Position numbers and translations under genes: made by a program. Source: Nocardia asteroides (GTDB taxonomy: Bacteria > Actinomycetota > Actinomycetes > Mycobacteriales > Mycobacteriaceae). Taken from it: a stretch of 64,000 nucleotides of DNA. Below the pieces are notes generated by a model. The model was given only the letters and a program-made list of their open reading frames with translations. It was not told where the DNA came from and ran no database searches. Shown piece after piece: positions 1 to 8,027 of this stretch (its first letter is position 1; every line of letters begins with the position of its first letter). The DNA lies in NCBI RefSeq assembly GCF_021183625.1, contig NZ_CP089214.1:2604001-2668000 (forward strand). The letters are read 5' to 3'.

Positions 1-81
1 GTCGGTGCGCACCGCGTCACCCACCGCGACCTCGACGGTCAGCACCGTGGAGACCATCTCCGCACGCACTTCCTCAGCCAT
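1..81 (-). CDS. Biotin/lipoyl-attachment protein, TB7.3-like (5' part only)
   Basis: Only the first 27 residues are in the window; the gene runs off the left edge. They read MAEEVRAEMVSTVLTVEVAV and then GDAVRTD, which matches the N-terminus of the small actinobacterial biotinyl-domain protein known in M. tuberculosis as TB7.3 (Rv3221c), as I recall it. That family is about 70 residues and carries a biotinylated lysine in an MKM motif, which would lie outside the window. Its place beside rshA/sigH agrees with the mycobacterial order. The start is the ATG at 79-81. The biotin site cannot be confirmed here. Confidence 0.7.
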   Translation of the reverse strand, partial: MAEEVRAEMVSTVLTVEVAVGDAVRTD

Positions 82-173
82 GACACCCCGTCCTCGCATC
101 GGCCCATCCGCTGCGGTTACAGCCAACCACACGTGGAAGAATGGCGGTGAATCAGTCAGAAGGGAGACTACCT

Positions 174-248
174 ATGGGTAAGCGCGGACGTAAGAAGCGC
201 AGCCGCAAGGGGAACGCGGCCAATCACGGCAAGCGGCCCAATTCCTGA
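174..248 (+). CDS. Ribosomal protein bL37 (24 aa)
   Basis: This is a 24-codon gene, too short for most gene finders. The product begins GKRGRKKRSRKGNAANHGK after the Met and ends RPNS. It is made almost wholly of Lys, Arg, Gly and Asn, as in the small extra 50S protein bL37 seen in mycobacterial ribosome structures, where it lies buried in 23S rRNA. A good ribosome binding site (AGGGAG at 161-166) stands 7 nt before the ATG, and a strong terminator follows 17 nt after the stop, so the gene looks like a free-standing transcript. It is divergent from the biotinyl-protein gene and convergent with rshA. The identity rests on recall of the family sequence; translation and conservation look firm. 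Confidence 0.85.
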   Translation: MGKRGRKKRSRKGNAANHGKRPNS

Positions 249-264
249 ATCGCGGCCAGAACGC

Positions 265-308
265 ACGAGCGGCACGCTCCTCCACCGGAGGCGCGTGCCG
301 CTCGTTTT
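265..308 (+). terminator. Intrinsic terminator after bL37
   Basis: A perfect 13-bp stem is formed by ACGAGCGGCACGC (265-277) and its complement at 293-305, followed by TTTT (305-308). It sits 17 nt past the bL37 stop and 6 nt before the end of the convergent rshA gene. It is clearly rho-independent in the plus direction; the minus side lacks a T tract. Confidence 0.85.
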
Positions 309-313
309 CGATA

Positions 314-616
314 TCAGCCCTGGTCGGCGCGGTCGATCCGGGTGATCGTGACCGATCGCCTGATCTCCAGCGTCAGCCGGTCGCGGAGCGAATCGGGCGC
401 CCGGTCGCCGCCGCACTTGCGGCTGAGCAGGCCCTTGATCTTCTCCTCGATGCCGTACGCCTCGATACACGGCGAGCAGTGGTCCATGTGGTGCTGCAGC
501 CTGGCCCTGGTGGCGGCGTCGCACTCGCCGTCCAGCATCAGCCAGACGTCGGTGAGGACCGCGGTGCAGTCCAGCTCCAGGTCGGGTTCGGGCGTGCCCT
601 CGTCCAGCTCGCTCAC
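314..616 (-). CDS. rshA: Anti-sigma factor RshA (zinc-binding redox sensor)
   Basis: Cytoplasmic 100-residue anti-sigma factor that holds SigH inactive and releases it when its thiols are oxidised. The zinc anti-sigma signature H-x3-C-x2-C is present as HMDHCSPC near residues 43-50, preceded by an acidic N-terminus typical of the mycothiol-system anti-sigma-R family. A further Cys lies at the end of the helical part (RKCGG). The GTG start at 614-616 overlaps the sigH stop as GTGA, so translation of the two is coupled and a 1:1 ratio is expected. It is the last gene of the sigH operon; the bL37 terminator lies just beyond its 3' end. Family role is established for RshA/RsrA; the assignment here is firm. 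Confidence 0.93.
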   Translation of the reverse strand: MSELDEGTPEPDLELDCTAVLTDVWLMLDGECDAATRARLQHHMDHCSPCIEAYGIEEKIKGLLSRKCGGDRAPDSLRDRLTLEIRRSVTITRIDRADQG

Positions 617-1257
617 TGCCTGACCTCCTGCCGATCCGCCCGGTTGAACCCCCGCTCGCGCGCCACGTCGGCGAGCAACCCCTTCAGCTGCTTGCGCCCG
701 CGGTGCAGCCGGGACATCACCGTACCGATCGGAGTGCCCATGATCTCGGCGATCTCCTTGTACGGGAAGCCCTCGACGTCGGCGTAGTACACCGCCATCC
801 GGAACTCCTCGGGGAGTTCCTGCAGCGCCGCCTTGATGTCGTCGTCCGGCAGCGCGTCCAGCGCCTCCACCTCGGCGGAGCGCAGCCCGGTCGAGGTGTG
901 CTCGGCGGTGGCCGCGAGCTGCCAGTCGGTGATCTCCTCGGTGGGGTACTGCGCGGGCTGGCGCTGCTTCTTGCGGTAGGAGTTGATGTAGGTGTTCGTC
1001 AGGATCCGGTAGAGCCAGGCACGCAGATTGGTGCCCTCCCGGAAGGACTTGAAGCCCTGGAACGCCTTGATGTAGGTCTCCTGCACCAGGTCCTCGGCGT
1101 CGGCCGGGTTCCTGGTCATCCGCAGCGCGGCGCCGTAGAGCTGGTCGAGCAGCGGCAGCGCATCGCGCTCGAACCGCTGGGACCGCGCGTCGTCGCTCTC
1201 CTGTCCGGCGCCGCTGTCGTCCGCGGGGCCGGCTCCGGTGTCATCGTCGCTCGTCAC
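613..1257 (-). CDS. sigH: RNA polymerase ECF sigma factor SigH (SigR), redox and heat stress
   Basis: ECF sigma factor of 214 residues with region 2 ([19 protein letters not shown] onward, including [14 protein letters not shown]) and region 4 ([20 protein letters not shown]). It closely resembles M. tuberculosis SigH and directs thioredoxin, mycothiol and protein-quality genes after disulfide stress. The start chosen is the GTG at 1255-1257, which has GAAGGGA at good spacing. The frame stays open upstream to a GTG at 1378-1380 that also has a Shine-Dalgarno run (AAGGAGGA), giving a form with 41 extra N-terminal residues. A SigH-type promoter lies upstream of that second start (1416-1443). 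In Streptomyces the same layout yields the short-lived induced isoform sigma-R', so two products are likely. It is coupled to rshA by a GTGA overlap. Confidence 0.95.
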   Translation of the reverse strand: MTSDDDTGAGPADDSGAGQESDDARSQRFERDALPLLDQLYGAALRMTRNPADAEDLVQETYIKAFQGFKSFREGTNLRAWLYRILTNTYINSYRKKQRQPAQYPTEEITDWQLAATAEHTSTGLRSAEVEALDALPDDDIKAALQELPEEFRMAVYYADVEGFPYKEIAEIMGTPIGTVMSRLHRGRKQLKGLLADVARERGFNRADRQEVRQ

Positions 1258-1415
1258 ACGAGTCCCTTCGGTCGCCGTACCCGCCAAATCTACCGGCAGT
1301 TCCGCGGCGACCGGGAACCGCAGGTTCTTCGGCGAAGCCGCGACCCACGCCGGGCGTTCCTCGACCAGAACGGGCACCACTCCTCCTTCGGTTGTTTCGC
1401 TCCCTCACGGCATGC

Positions 1416-1443
1416 AACACCGCGAGCACCGTGCCATGTTCCC
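1416..1443 (-). promoter_or_regulatory. SigH-dependent autoregulatory promoter of sigH
   Basis: Read on the minus strand: GGGAACA (1437-1443), 17 nt, then TGTT (1416-1419). This fits the SigH/SigR consensus GGGAAYA-N16-17-cGTT except for the first base of the -10 element. Transcription would start near 1409, leaving about 29 nt before the upstream GTG at 1380. It supports positive autoregulation of sigH. It overlaps the divergent ybaK promoter region. Confidence 0.75.
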
Positions 1444-1445
1444 GC

Positions 1446-1451
1446 TACCCT
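1446..1451 (+). promoter_or_regulatory. -10 element of a probable leaderless ybaK transcript
   Basis: TACCCT ends 7 nt before the ybaK ATG at 1459, the spacing expected if transcription starts at the A of the start codon. There is no Shine-Dalgarno sequence between the two. Confidence 0.55.
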
Positions 1452-1458
1452 TGCGCAC

Positions 1459-1950
1459 ATGCCAGGAGCCGCCACCCCCGCGACCGCGGCGCTGACGGCG
1501 GCGGGCGTCGCGCACCGGGTGCACGCCTACAGCCACGATCCGCGCGCCGGCTCCTACGGCACCGAGGCGGTGGACGCGCTCGCCGCGGAGCTCGGCATCG
1601 TCGGCGAGCAGGTCTTCAAGACCCTGGTGATCAGCCTGAACACCGGCGGGCTCGCGGTGGCCGTCGTCCCGGTGCCGCGCTCGCTCGCGCTCAAGGCCGC
1701 GGCCGCCGCGCTCGGCGCGGGCAAGGCGGTCATGGCGGAGGCCACCGCCGCGCAGCGCAGCACCGGCTACGTGCTCGGCGGCATCTCCCCGCTCGGCCAG
1801 CGCAGGCGGCTGCCGACGGTGATCGACGAATCCGCGCTCGGCTGGGATCGGGTGCTGTGCAGCGCCGGGCGCCGCGGCCTGGAGATCGAGCTCGCCCCGG
1901 CCGATCTGGTCCGGCTGACCTCCGCCCGTACGGCGGCGATCGCCGCCTGA
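1459..1950 (+). CDS. ybaK: YbaK/EbsC-family Cys-tRNA(Pro) deacylase
   Basis: Cytoplasmic 163-residue trans-editing protein of the YbaK/ProX fold, which hydrolyses mischarged aminoacyl-tRNA (classically Cys-tRNA-Pro). Visible family features are the start motif PATAALTAAGVAHRVHAY, the segment GEQVFKTLVI holding the invariant Lys, and the GGISPLGQRRRLPTVID block that lines the active site. Length is normal for the stand-alone family. The ATG at 1459 has no ribosome binding site but a TACCCT box at -13, so the mRNA is probably leaderless. It diverges from sigH, and the 78-nt gap between the two long-form starts holds both promoters. Confidence 0.9.
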   Translation: MPGAATPATAALTAAGVAHRVHAYSHDPRAGSYGTEAVDALAAELGIVGEQVFKTLVISLNTGGLAVAVVPVPRSLALKAAAAALGAGKAVMAEATAAQRSTGYVLGGISPLGQRRRLPTVIDESALGWDRVLCSAGRRGLEIELAPADLVRLTSARTAAIAA

Positions 1951-2053
1951 GCGACGCCCCGCGCGCGGCGGATCCGGCGCCCCATCAGCGGGATCATGCC
2001 TGGCGGCCACCGGAGCCGCCGATCGCGATTCCACTGCCACACTGGGGGTATAC

Positions 2054-2067
2054 GTGATCCGTATCAC
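2054..2067. repeat. Short inverted repeat upstream of the secreted peptide gene
   Basis: GTGAT (2054-2058), four bases, ATCAC (2063-2067). It lies 32 nt before the ATG at 2100, where a promoter is expected, so it could be an operator. Five-base arms are common by chance; low confidence. Confidence 0.25.
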
Positions 2068-2099
2068 CGCGTCCGCGCCGAACCGAGGAGTGATGTCGA

Positions 2100-2375
2100 A
2101 TGTCCGCGTCCCGCCTGCTCGCCGCCCTGTGCACCGCCGCCGCACTGACCGGGATGGCGAGCGCCCAGGCCACCGCCGCGCCCGCGGTGACGCCGGTGGC
2201 CGACTTCCCGTTCGACGGCAAGGGCGCGGACGACGCCCCGAACCGCGGCGCGAACCCCGGTGACCGCGCAGCGGAGTACGGCGGCGACCTGGCCGCCGAG
2301 ATCATCGACCTGCTCGCGGACGCGGCCAAGTGCGGGCTGAGCGTCGCCAACCCGGCGGTGGACTGCCCGCTCTGA
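2100..2375 (+). CDS. Small secreted protein of unknown function
   Basis: A 91-residue protein with a clear Sec signal: SRLLAALCTAAALTGM, then ASAQATAAP where cleavage is likely near residues 22-28. The mature part is about 65 residues, acidic and Gly/Asp rich (FDGKGADDAPNRG), and has two Cys near the end (KCGL, DCPL) that could form a disulfide. GAGGAG lies 9 nt before the ATG. I do not recognise the family. It stands alone, 150 nt after ybaK and 3 nt from the end of the convergent SRAP gene. An inverted repeat GTGAT-N4-ATCAC lies 32 nt upstream of the start. Confidence 0.7.
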   Translation: MSASRLLAALCTAAALTGMASAQATAAPAVTPVADFPFDGKGADDAPNRGANPGDRAAEYGGDLAAEIIDLLADAAKCGLSVANPAVDCPL

Positions 2376-2378
2376 GCC

Positions 2379-3152
2379 TCAGAGCAGGCTGATCTGCCCG
2401 GACCGCGCGCTCGGGTCGACCGGCTCGAGCAGCTCCGGCCCGTTGTTGCGCACGCTGTTCACCAGCGGCGAGACCGGGCGCGGCACGATGTCGGCGACCG
2501 CGTCCGCGCCGGGGGTGGCGAGCAGCTCCGCCGGGGCGGGGTGGTCCGGGTCCAGCCAGGCGTCCCAGTGCGCGCGCGGCATGGGCAGCGGCATCCGGTC
2601 GTGGATGCGGGTCAGCTCGCCGACCGCGTCGGTGGTCAGGATGGTGCAGGAGAGCAGCGGCGCGGAGTCCGGCACCGCGCGATCGCGCCACACCGACCAC
2701 AGCCCGGCCATGTACAGCCGCTCCCCCTCGGCCGCGGCCATGAAGTACGGCTGCTTGGCGGCCTTGCCCTTCCCTGCGCCCGGCTCGACCAGCCACTCGT
2801 ACCAGCCGTCCATCGGGACGAGGCAGCGCCGCTTCCGCACCGCGTCGCGGAACGCGGGGGTGGTCGCCGCCTTGTCCGCCCGCGCGTTGAACAGCGGCTT
2901 CCCTTTGACCGGCACGCCGGGCTCGGCCGCCTTGGCCCACAGCGGGATCAGCCCCCAGCGCATCCGGCGCACCCGCAGCCGCGGTTCGTCGTCCGGCTGC
3001 TCGTGGTCGTGCCTGCGCACCACCGTGAGCACCTGGGTGGTCGGCGCGACGTTGTAGTTGGGGATGGTCTCGGTGGCCCCGACCTCGTCGATGGCGTCCA
3101 GCTCCGCTGCCAACCGCCCTGGATCGGTCGTGGTCGCATATCGTCCGCACAT
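2379..3152 (-). CDS. SRAP domain protein (YedK/HMCES family)
   Basis: A 257-residue SOS-response-associated peptidase-like protein. In the family, the Cys left at position 2 after Met removal attacks abasic sites in single-stranded DNA and forms a stable thiazolidine crosslink that shields the lesion. The protein begins MCGRYA, and the other active-site elements are present: FNARAD (Asn), DGWYEW (Glu) and RIHDRMP (His). Length is normal. The N-terminal ATG is certain because Cys2 must be exposed. The homologue lies in the same place in M. tuberculosis (Rv3226c, from memory). It ends 3 nt from the convergent secreted-peptide gene. Its upstream region is shared with the divergent aldehyde dehydrogenase. 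Confidence 0.93.
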   Translation of the reverse strand: MCGRYATTTDPGRLAAELDAIDEVGATETIPNYNVAPTTQVLTVVRRHDHEQPDDEPRLRVRRMRWGLIPLWAKAAEPGVPVKGKPLFNARADKAATTPAFRDAVRKRRCLVPMDGWYEWLVEPGAGKGKAAKQPYFMAAAEGERLYMAGLWSVWRDRAVPDSAPLLSCTILTTDAVGELTRIHDRMPLPMPRAHWDAWLDPDHPAPAELLATPGADAVADIVPRPVSPLVNSVRNNGPELLEPVDPSARSGQISLL

Positions 3153-3208
3153 CCTTCGATAGTCCCACCACGCGCCGACAGCGTCGGGAACAATCGACTA
3201 CAGCAGGG

Positions 3209-3237
3209 GTGACCTGGTGAGAAATATGGCCTAGCAT
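3209..3237 (+). promoter_or_regulatory. Candidate promoter of the aldehyde dehydrogenase gene
   Basis: GTGACC (3209-3214), a 17-nt spacer and TAGCAT (3232-3237). It would give a leader of about 80 nt. The -35 is a weak match, so this is tentative. Confidence 0.35.
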
Positions 3238-3321
3238 TCTCTCAGTGGTGGTGACGCACGCCACCCTCACGCGCCGGTCGCGCACCGACCGGCCAACCCA
3301 GGCACAAGGAGAGAACCCACC

Positions 3322-4830
3322 GTGACAACCACCGAGACCACCCCGGCAGCTCCCGAGACGGCGTTGAAATCGGTCGACCCGGCCACGGGTGAGGTCATCG
3401 CCACCTATCCGATCGCCGACGCGGACGCGGTGCGCGCGGCCGTCGCCAAGGCCCGCGCCGCCGCCCCGGCCTGGGGTGCGCTGAGCTTCGACGACCGCCG
3501 CAAGGCCCTGCTGCGCTGGTCGACCCGGCTGGTCAGCGAGTCGGACGCCTTCACCGAGCTCATCCACCGGGAGACCGGCAAGACGCACGACGACGCCTTC
3601 CTCGAGCTCATGCTCGCGCTGGAGCACATCGCCTGGGCCGCCAAGAACGCCAAGAAGGTGCTCGGCCCCAAGCGCATCGCCTCCGGGCCGCTGATGTCCA
3701 ACTTCTCGGCGCGCCTCGAGTACCGCCCGCTCGGCGTGGTCGGCATCATCGGGCCCTGGAACTACCCGGTCTACACCCCGAACGGCTCGATCGCGTACGC
3801 GCTCTCCGCGGGCAACACCGTCGTGTTCAAGCCGAGCGAGTTCTCCACCGGCATCGGCAACTTCCTCGCCGAGGCGTTCCGCGCGGCCAACCCGGAGCTG
3901 CCGGACGGCGTCTTCGTCGCGATCAACGGCTTCGGCGCGACCGGCGCCGAGCTGGTCAAGGCCGATATCGACAAGATCGCCTTCACCGGCTCCACCGCGA
4001 CCGGCAAGAAGATCATGGCCGCGGCCGCCGAGCGGCTCACCCCGGTGCTGCTGGAGTGCGGCGGCAAGGACGCGGTGATCGTCGCCGCCGACGCCGACGT
4101 CAAGGCCGCCGCCGACGCGGTGGCGTTCGGCGCGGCCGGCAACAGCGGCCAGACCTGCGCGGGCGTCGAGCGGGTGTACGTGGAGCGCTCGGTGCGCGAG
4201 CCCTTCGTCGCCGAGCTCACCCGGATCTTGAAGGATGTCAAGCCGGGCTCCGGCGACGACGCCAACTACGGCCCGATGACCATGCCGAGCCAGATCGAGA
4301 TCGTGCGCAAGCACATCGACGCGGCGCTGGCCAGCGGCGGCAAGGCCGTGCTCGGCGGCCCGGAGTCGATCAAGGGCGCGTTCATCGAGCCGGTGGTCTT
4401 CGTCGACGTGGACGAGTCGTCGGAGGCGGTGGTCGAGGAGACCTTCGGCCCGACCGTCACCGTGCGCACGGTGGACAGCATCGACGAGGCGATCGAGCTG
4501 ACCAACAGCTCCAAGTACGGCCTCTCCTCGGCGGTCTTCTCGAAGAGCAGGGGGCTGGAGATCGCGCGCAGGCTGCGGGTCGGCGCCACCTCGGTGAACT
4601 CGGTGCTCGGCTTCGCCGCCATCCCGGGGCTGCCCTTCGGCGGCGTCGGCGACTCCGGCATCGGCCGGATCCACGGCGAGCCGGGGCTGAAGGAGTTCGC
4701 CCGCCCGCACTCGATCGCGATCCAGAAGTTCACCGTGCCCGGCATGGCGCTGCTGAGCTTCAGCCGGACCAAATCCACCGTGAACCTGCTGCGCAAGGTC
4801 GTCCCGGTGCTGCACGGCCGCAACAAGTAA
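3322..4830 (+). CDS. Aldehyde dehydrogenase, succinate-semialdehyde dehydrogenase type
   Basis: A 502-residue NAD(P)-dependent aldehyde dehydrogenase that oxidises an aldehyde to the acid. Seen: the proton-shuttling IGPWNYP segment near residue 145, the cofactor-site FTGSTATGKKI, the general-base Glu in LLECGGKD, the catalytic Cys in NSGQTCAG, and ETFGPTV. The last 30 residues (from FTVPGMALLSFSRTK) are a basic, partly hydrophobic tail beyond the core fold and resemble the membrane-proximal tails of actinobacterial fatty-aldehyde/SSADH members. The GTG start at 3322 has AAGGAGAG 8 nt upstream. Substrate is not certain: succinate semialdehyde or a long-chain aldehyde both fit, and nearby lipid genes make the latter plausible. 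Confidence 0.88.
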   Translation: MTTTETTPAAPETALKSVDPATGEVIATYPIADADAVRAAVAKARAAAPAWGALSFDDRRKALLRWSTRLVSESDAFTELIHRETGKTHDDAFLELMLALEHIAWAAKNAKKVLGPKRIASGPLMSNFSARLEYRPLGVVGIIGPWNYPVYTPNGSIAYALSAGNTVVFKPSEFSTGIGNFLAEAFRAANPELPDGVFVAINGFGATGAELVKADIDKIAFTGSTATGKKIMAAAAERLTPVLLECGGKDAVIVAADADVKAAADAVAFGAAGNSGQTCAGVERVYVERSVREPFVAELTRILKDVKPGSGDDANYGPMTMPSQIEIVRKHIDAALASGGKAVLGGPESIKGAFIEPVVFVDVDESSEAVVEETFGPTVTVRTVDSIDEAIELTNSSKYGLSSAVFSKSRGLEIARRLRVGATSVNSVLGFAAIPGLPFGGVGDSGIGRIHGEPGLKEFARPHSIAIQKFTVPGMALLSFSRTKSTVNLLRKVVPVLHGRNK

Positions 4831-4839
4831 GGGGCCGGA

Positions 4840-4859
4840 CCGCCCCGATTCAGGGGCGG
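4840..4859 (+). terminator. Terminator-like hairpin after the aldehyde dehydrogenase
   Basis: CCGCCCC (4840-4846), loop GATTCA, GGGGCGG (4853-4859), starting 9 nt past the stop. There is no T tract, as is common in this GC range. Confidence 0.5.
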
Positions 4860-4974
4860 GGGTGCGTGGCGCGACAACGGCGTCGGTCACGCACTCCATC
4901 CGCGGGCCGGAACCGTCGAGGGGCGGCTCCGGCCCGTACCGCGTGCACAGGTCGATGGGGAGGTTGTTGCTCAC

Positions 4975-6285
4975 ATGCGCGAAGATGGACGGGTGAGTCT
5001 CTGGCCAGCGCCCCATGTCGACGTCCCCGTGCACGCGACCGTGACCTTGCCCGGATCGAAATCGATCACCAACCGGGCACTCGTCCTGGCCGCGCTCGCC
5101 GACGGGCCGTCCACTCTCACCGGCGCGCTGCGCAGCCGGGACACCGAGCTGATGATCGAGGCGCTGCGCGCGCTCGGCGCCGACATCGCCGGCGACGGCG
5201 ACACGCTCGTCGTCACGCCCGCCCCGCTGCGCGCGGGCACCGTCGACTGCGGCCTCGCGGGCACGGTGATGCGGTTCCTGCCGCCGCTGGCCACGCTGGC
5301 CACCGGCGAGGTGCACTTCGACGGCGACGCGCAGGCCAGGGTCCGCCCGCTGCGCACCATCCTGGACGCCCTGCGCGAGCTCGGCGCCGACATCACCGGC
5401 GACACGCTCCCGTTCACCGTGCGCGGCGCGGGCGGGCTGCGCGGCGGCCCGGTGACCATCGACGCCTCCGGCTCCTCGCAGTTCGTCTCCGGGCTGCTGC
5501 TCTCCGCGGCCCGCTTCTCCGACGGCATCACGGTGCACCACAGCGGCGCGGCGCTGCCGTCCATGCCGCACATCGAGATGACCGTCGAGATGCTGCGCCA
5601 GGCCGACGTCAAGGTGGAGGCGCCGGAGGACCCGCGCGCCCCGCAGACCTGGACCGTGCTGCCCGGCCCGATCCGCGCGCTCGACCGCGACGTGGAGCCG
5701 GACCTCTCCAACGCCACCCCGTTCCTCGCCGCGGCCGCCGTGACCGGCGGCGAGGTCAGCATCCCGCACTGGCCGCGGCTCACCACCCAGCCCGGCGACG
5801 TGATCAGGGAGATCGTGGTCCGGATGGGCGGCGAGGCCGGGATCGTCGACGGCGTGCTCACCGTCCGCGGCCCGGAGCGGCTCGCGGGCATCGATATCGA
5901 CCTGCACGACGTCGGCGAGCTGACCCCGACCGTCGCCGCGCTCGCCGCGCTCGCCGACTCGCCCTCGCGGCTGCGCGGCATCGCGCACCTGCGCGGACAC
6001 GAGACCGACCGGCTGGCCGCGCTCTCCACCGAGATCAACCGGCTCGGCGGCAAGGTCACCGAGACCGAGGACGGGCTGGAGATCGAGCCGGCCGAGCTGC
6101 ACGGCGGCACCTGGCACTCCTACGCCGACCACCGGATGGCGACCGCGGGCGCGATCCTCGGGCTCCGGGTGCCGGACGTGCGGATCGAGGACATCGGCAC
6201 CACCGCCAAGACGCTGCCCGATTTCGTCGCGCTCTGGGAGCGCATGCTCGACCCGGAGCCGGCCGGACAGGGCGTACCGCGCTGA
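4975..6285 (+). CDS. aroA: 3-phosphoshikimate 1-carboxyvinyltransferase (EPSP synthase)
   Basis: Sixth step of the shikimate pathway: joins shikimate-3-phosphate and phosphoenolpyruvate. The 436-residue product has the signature loops [10 protein letters not shown] (phosphate binding), [13 protein letters not shown] (family signature 1), SGSSQFVSG, the catalytic-acid region [15 protein letters not shown], and [17 protein letters not shown] (signature 2). Ser/Thr pattern places it among class I enzymes. The ATG at 4975 has GGGGAGG 11 nt upstream. A GTG at 4993 would give a start (SLWPAP) that aligns better with the M. tuberculosis N-terminus, so six residues are uncertain. Its stop overlaps the start of rsgA, indicating coupling, and the aroA-rsgA order is conserved in mycobacteria. 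Confidence 0.95.
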   Translation: MREDGRVSLWPAPHVDVPVHATVTLPGSKSITNRALVLAALADGPSTLTGALRSRDTELMIEALRALGADIAGDGDTLVVTPAPLRAGTVDCGLAGTVMRFLPPLATLATGEVHFDGDAQARVRPLRTILDALRELGADITGDTLPFTVRGAGGLRGGPVTIDASGSSQFVSGLLLSAARFSDGITVHHSGAALPSMPHIEMTVEMLRQADVKVEAPEDPRAPQTWTVLPGPIRALDRDVEPDLSNATPFLAAAAVTGGEVSIPHWPRLTTQPGDVIREIVVRMGGEAGIVDGVLTVRGPERLAGIDIDLHDVGELTPTVAALAALADSPSRLRGIAHLRGHETDRLAALSTEINRLGGKVTETEDGLEIEPAELHGGTWHSYADHRMATAGAILGLRVPDVRIEDIGTTAKTLPDFVALWERMLDPEPAGQGVPR

Positions 6286-7286
6286 GCAGGCAGAACCGCT
6301 CGGCGGGCAGCTCCTACGACGAATCCGACGTCCGGATCCGCCCCGGCGGGCGGTCGCGCCCGCGCACCAAGACCCGTCCGCTGCACAGCGACGCCGAGCA
6401 GGCGATGGTGGTGGCGGTTGACCGCGGGCGCTGGGGCTGCGTGCTCGCCGGCGACCCGGCGCGGCGCCTGGTCGCCATGCGGGCGCGGGAGCTCGGCCGC
6501 ACCCCGATCGTGGTCGGCGACCTGGTGGACGTGGTCGGCGATCTCTCCGGCGCGCCGGACACGCTGGCCAGGATCGTCCGGGTGGCCGAGCGCAGCACCG
6601 TGCTGCGCCGCACCGCCGACGACACCGACCCCTTCGAGCGGATCGTCGTCGCCAATGCCGAGCAGCTCTTCATCGTGGTCGCGCTGGCCGACCCGCCGCC
6701 GCGCACCGGCTTCGTCGAGCGCACCATGGTCGCCGCCTTCGTCGGCGGGCTGCAACCGGTGCTCTGCCTGACCAAGGACGACCTCGCCACCGAGTCCGAC
6801 TTCGCCACCGACTTCGCCGACCTGGACCTGATCATCGTGCACGGCGGCATCGAGGACCCGCTGCAGCCGGTGCTCGACCGCATCACCGGCCGGCTCACCG
6901 CCTTCATCGGGCACTCGGGGGTCGGCAAGTCCACGCTGGTCAACCGCCTGGTGCCGGATGCCTTCCGCGCCGTCGGCGAGGTGTCGGGGGTCGGCAAGGG
7001 CAAGCACACCTCCACCCAGTCGGTGGCGCTGCCGGTGCCCTCCGGCGGCTGGGTGATCGACACCCCCGGCGTCCGCTCCTTCGGCCTCGCGCACATCACC
7101 CCGGACGACGTGATCGCCGCCTTCAGCGACCTCGCCGACGCCATCGAGGACTGCCCGCGCGGCTGCACCCACCTCGGCCCGCCCGCCGACCCGGAGTGCG
7201 CGCTCGACGAGCTGCCGGGAAAGGAGCGCCGGGTGGCCGCCATCCGCCGCCTGCTGGTGGCGCTGAACTCGAACGACCCCTGGTGA
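6282..7286 (+). CDS. rsgA: Small ribosomal subunit maturation GTPase RsgA, probable CTG start
   Basis: Circularly permuted GTPase that checks late 30S assembly. Visible in order: N-terminal OB-fold (from [16 protein letters not shown]), G4 motif LTKDD, G1 motif [10 protein letters not shown]3 motif DTPG, and the C-terminal zinc knuckle CPRGCTH with a further Cys (DPEC). The conserved mycobacterial N-terminus ([21 protein letters not shown]) is all present, yet no ATG, GTG or TTG precedes it in frame within aroA's last codons. The best start is CTG at 6282-6284, overlapping the aroA stop as CTGA with AGGG 7 nt upstream. This gives 334 residues, close to the 330 of Rv3228. The alternative ATG at 6403 would remove 40 conserved residues. 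Confidence 0.93.
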   Translation: MSRQNRSAGSSYDESDVRIRPGGRSRPRTKTRPLHSDAEQAMVVAVDRGRWGCVLAGDPARRLVAMRARELGRTPIVVGDLVDVVGDLSGAPDTLARIVRVAERSTVLRRTADDTDPFERIVVANAEQLFIVVALADPPPRTGFVERTMVAAFVGGLQPVLCLTKDDLATESDFATDFADLDLIIVHGGIEDPLQPVLDRITGRLTAFIGHSGVGKSTLVNRLVPDAFRAVGEVSGVGKGKHTSTQSVALPVPSGGWVIDTPGVRSFGLAHITPDDVIAAFSDLADAIEDCPRGCTHLGPPADPECALDELPGKERRVAAIRRLLVALNSNDPW

Positions 7287-7455
7287 GGGCGGGGCTCGGA
7301 GCGTCGAATCGCACCGGGCGTTCGCACCCCGGCCCGACTCGCTGCTTCGCCCTGGTGATGCAGCCGCCGCAGCGCTCGCCGAAGTCCGCTCGCACCTAGC
7401 GGACTGTCGACTGTTCGAAGGACAGCCCGGACAACGAGGTTCGCGTCTTGATCAA

Positions 7456-7484
7456 TTACGGTCGCGGCGGTTCGGCCGTAAACT
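7456..7484 (+). promoter_or_regulatory. Promoter of the Panacea-domain gene
   Basis: TTACGG (7456-7461), a 17-nt spacer and TAAACT (7479-7484). Transcription would start near 7491, 40 nt before the ATG. The 170 nt upstream of it, after rsgA, show no gene. Confidence 0.55.
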
Positions 7485-7530
7485 CGGATTGCACGACACG
7501 GGTGGGGACGTCGATGGGCAGGAGCACCGC

Positions 7531-8001
7531 ATGGCAACGCCGGAACCCGTGCCCTGCTATCCGGCCCCGACCATCGCCCGCTGGTTCGTCGACTGGGCGA
7601 CCACCGAGGACGCCGGGGTCTCCAACCTCAAGCTGCAGAAGCTGCTCTACTACGCGCAGGGGCACCACCTCGCCGAGTACGAGGCTCCGCTCTTCGAGGA
7701 TCCGGTGCAGGCGTGGCGCTCCGGGCCGGTGGTGCCCGCGGTCTTCCGCGAGTTCGAGGGGTTCGGCGCGGCCTGGGTGGTGCTCGCCGAGGACGACCCG
7801 TTCCACTGGGACGCCGTCGACGCCGACACCACCCGCTTCCTGACCAAGGTCTGGAACACCTACGGTGGCATCGCGGGCTGGAAGCTGCGCAATATGACGC
7901 AGGCCGAGCCAGCCTGGCAGGAGTACGTCGAGCAGGACGAGGGCAATGTCGAGATCCCGGCCGACGTGATCGCCAAGTACTTCCACGCCCGGCGCGGCTG
8001 A
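7531..8001 (+). CDS. Panacea (SocA/DUF4065) domain protein, orphan antitoxin-like
   Basis: A 156-residue single-domain protein. The family hallmark is visible as TIARWFVDWA followed by VSNLKLQKLLYYAQGHHLAEY, then PVQAWRSGPVVPAVFREF, which is the core of the SocA/Panacea domain (formerly DUF4065, GepA-like). Such domains act as antitoxins for many unrelated toxins, or as ClpXP adaptors (SocA). The start is the ATG at 7531, with GGAG 6 nt upstream; the frame is open 42 nt further. It has its own promoter and a hairpin just downstream. No convincing toxin gene is adjacent on either side: the next 430 nt hold only weak small frames. Domain call is firm; role is unknown. Confidence 0.85.
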   Translation: MATPEPVPCYPAPTIARWFVDWATTEDAGVSNLKLQKLLYYAQGHHLAEYEAPLFEDPVQAWRSGPVVPAVFREFEGFGAAWVVLAEDDPFHWDAVDADTTRFLTKVWNTYGGIAGWKLRNMTQAEPAWQEYVEQDEGNVEIPADVIAKYFHARRG

Positions 8002-8027
8002 CCCGCGAAACTTGCAGACCGCCCGGC

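Noticed and set aside
2302..6132. Open frame of about 1276 codons on the minus strand
   Set aside because: It lies antisense to the aldehyde dehydrogenase and aroA, has low-complexity Arg/Gly/Ala/Val composition and no domain. High GC removes stop codons from antisense frames.
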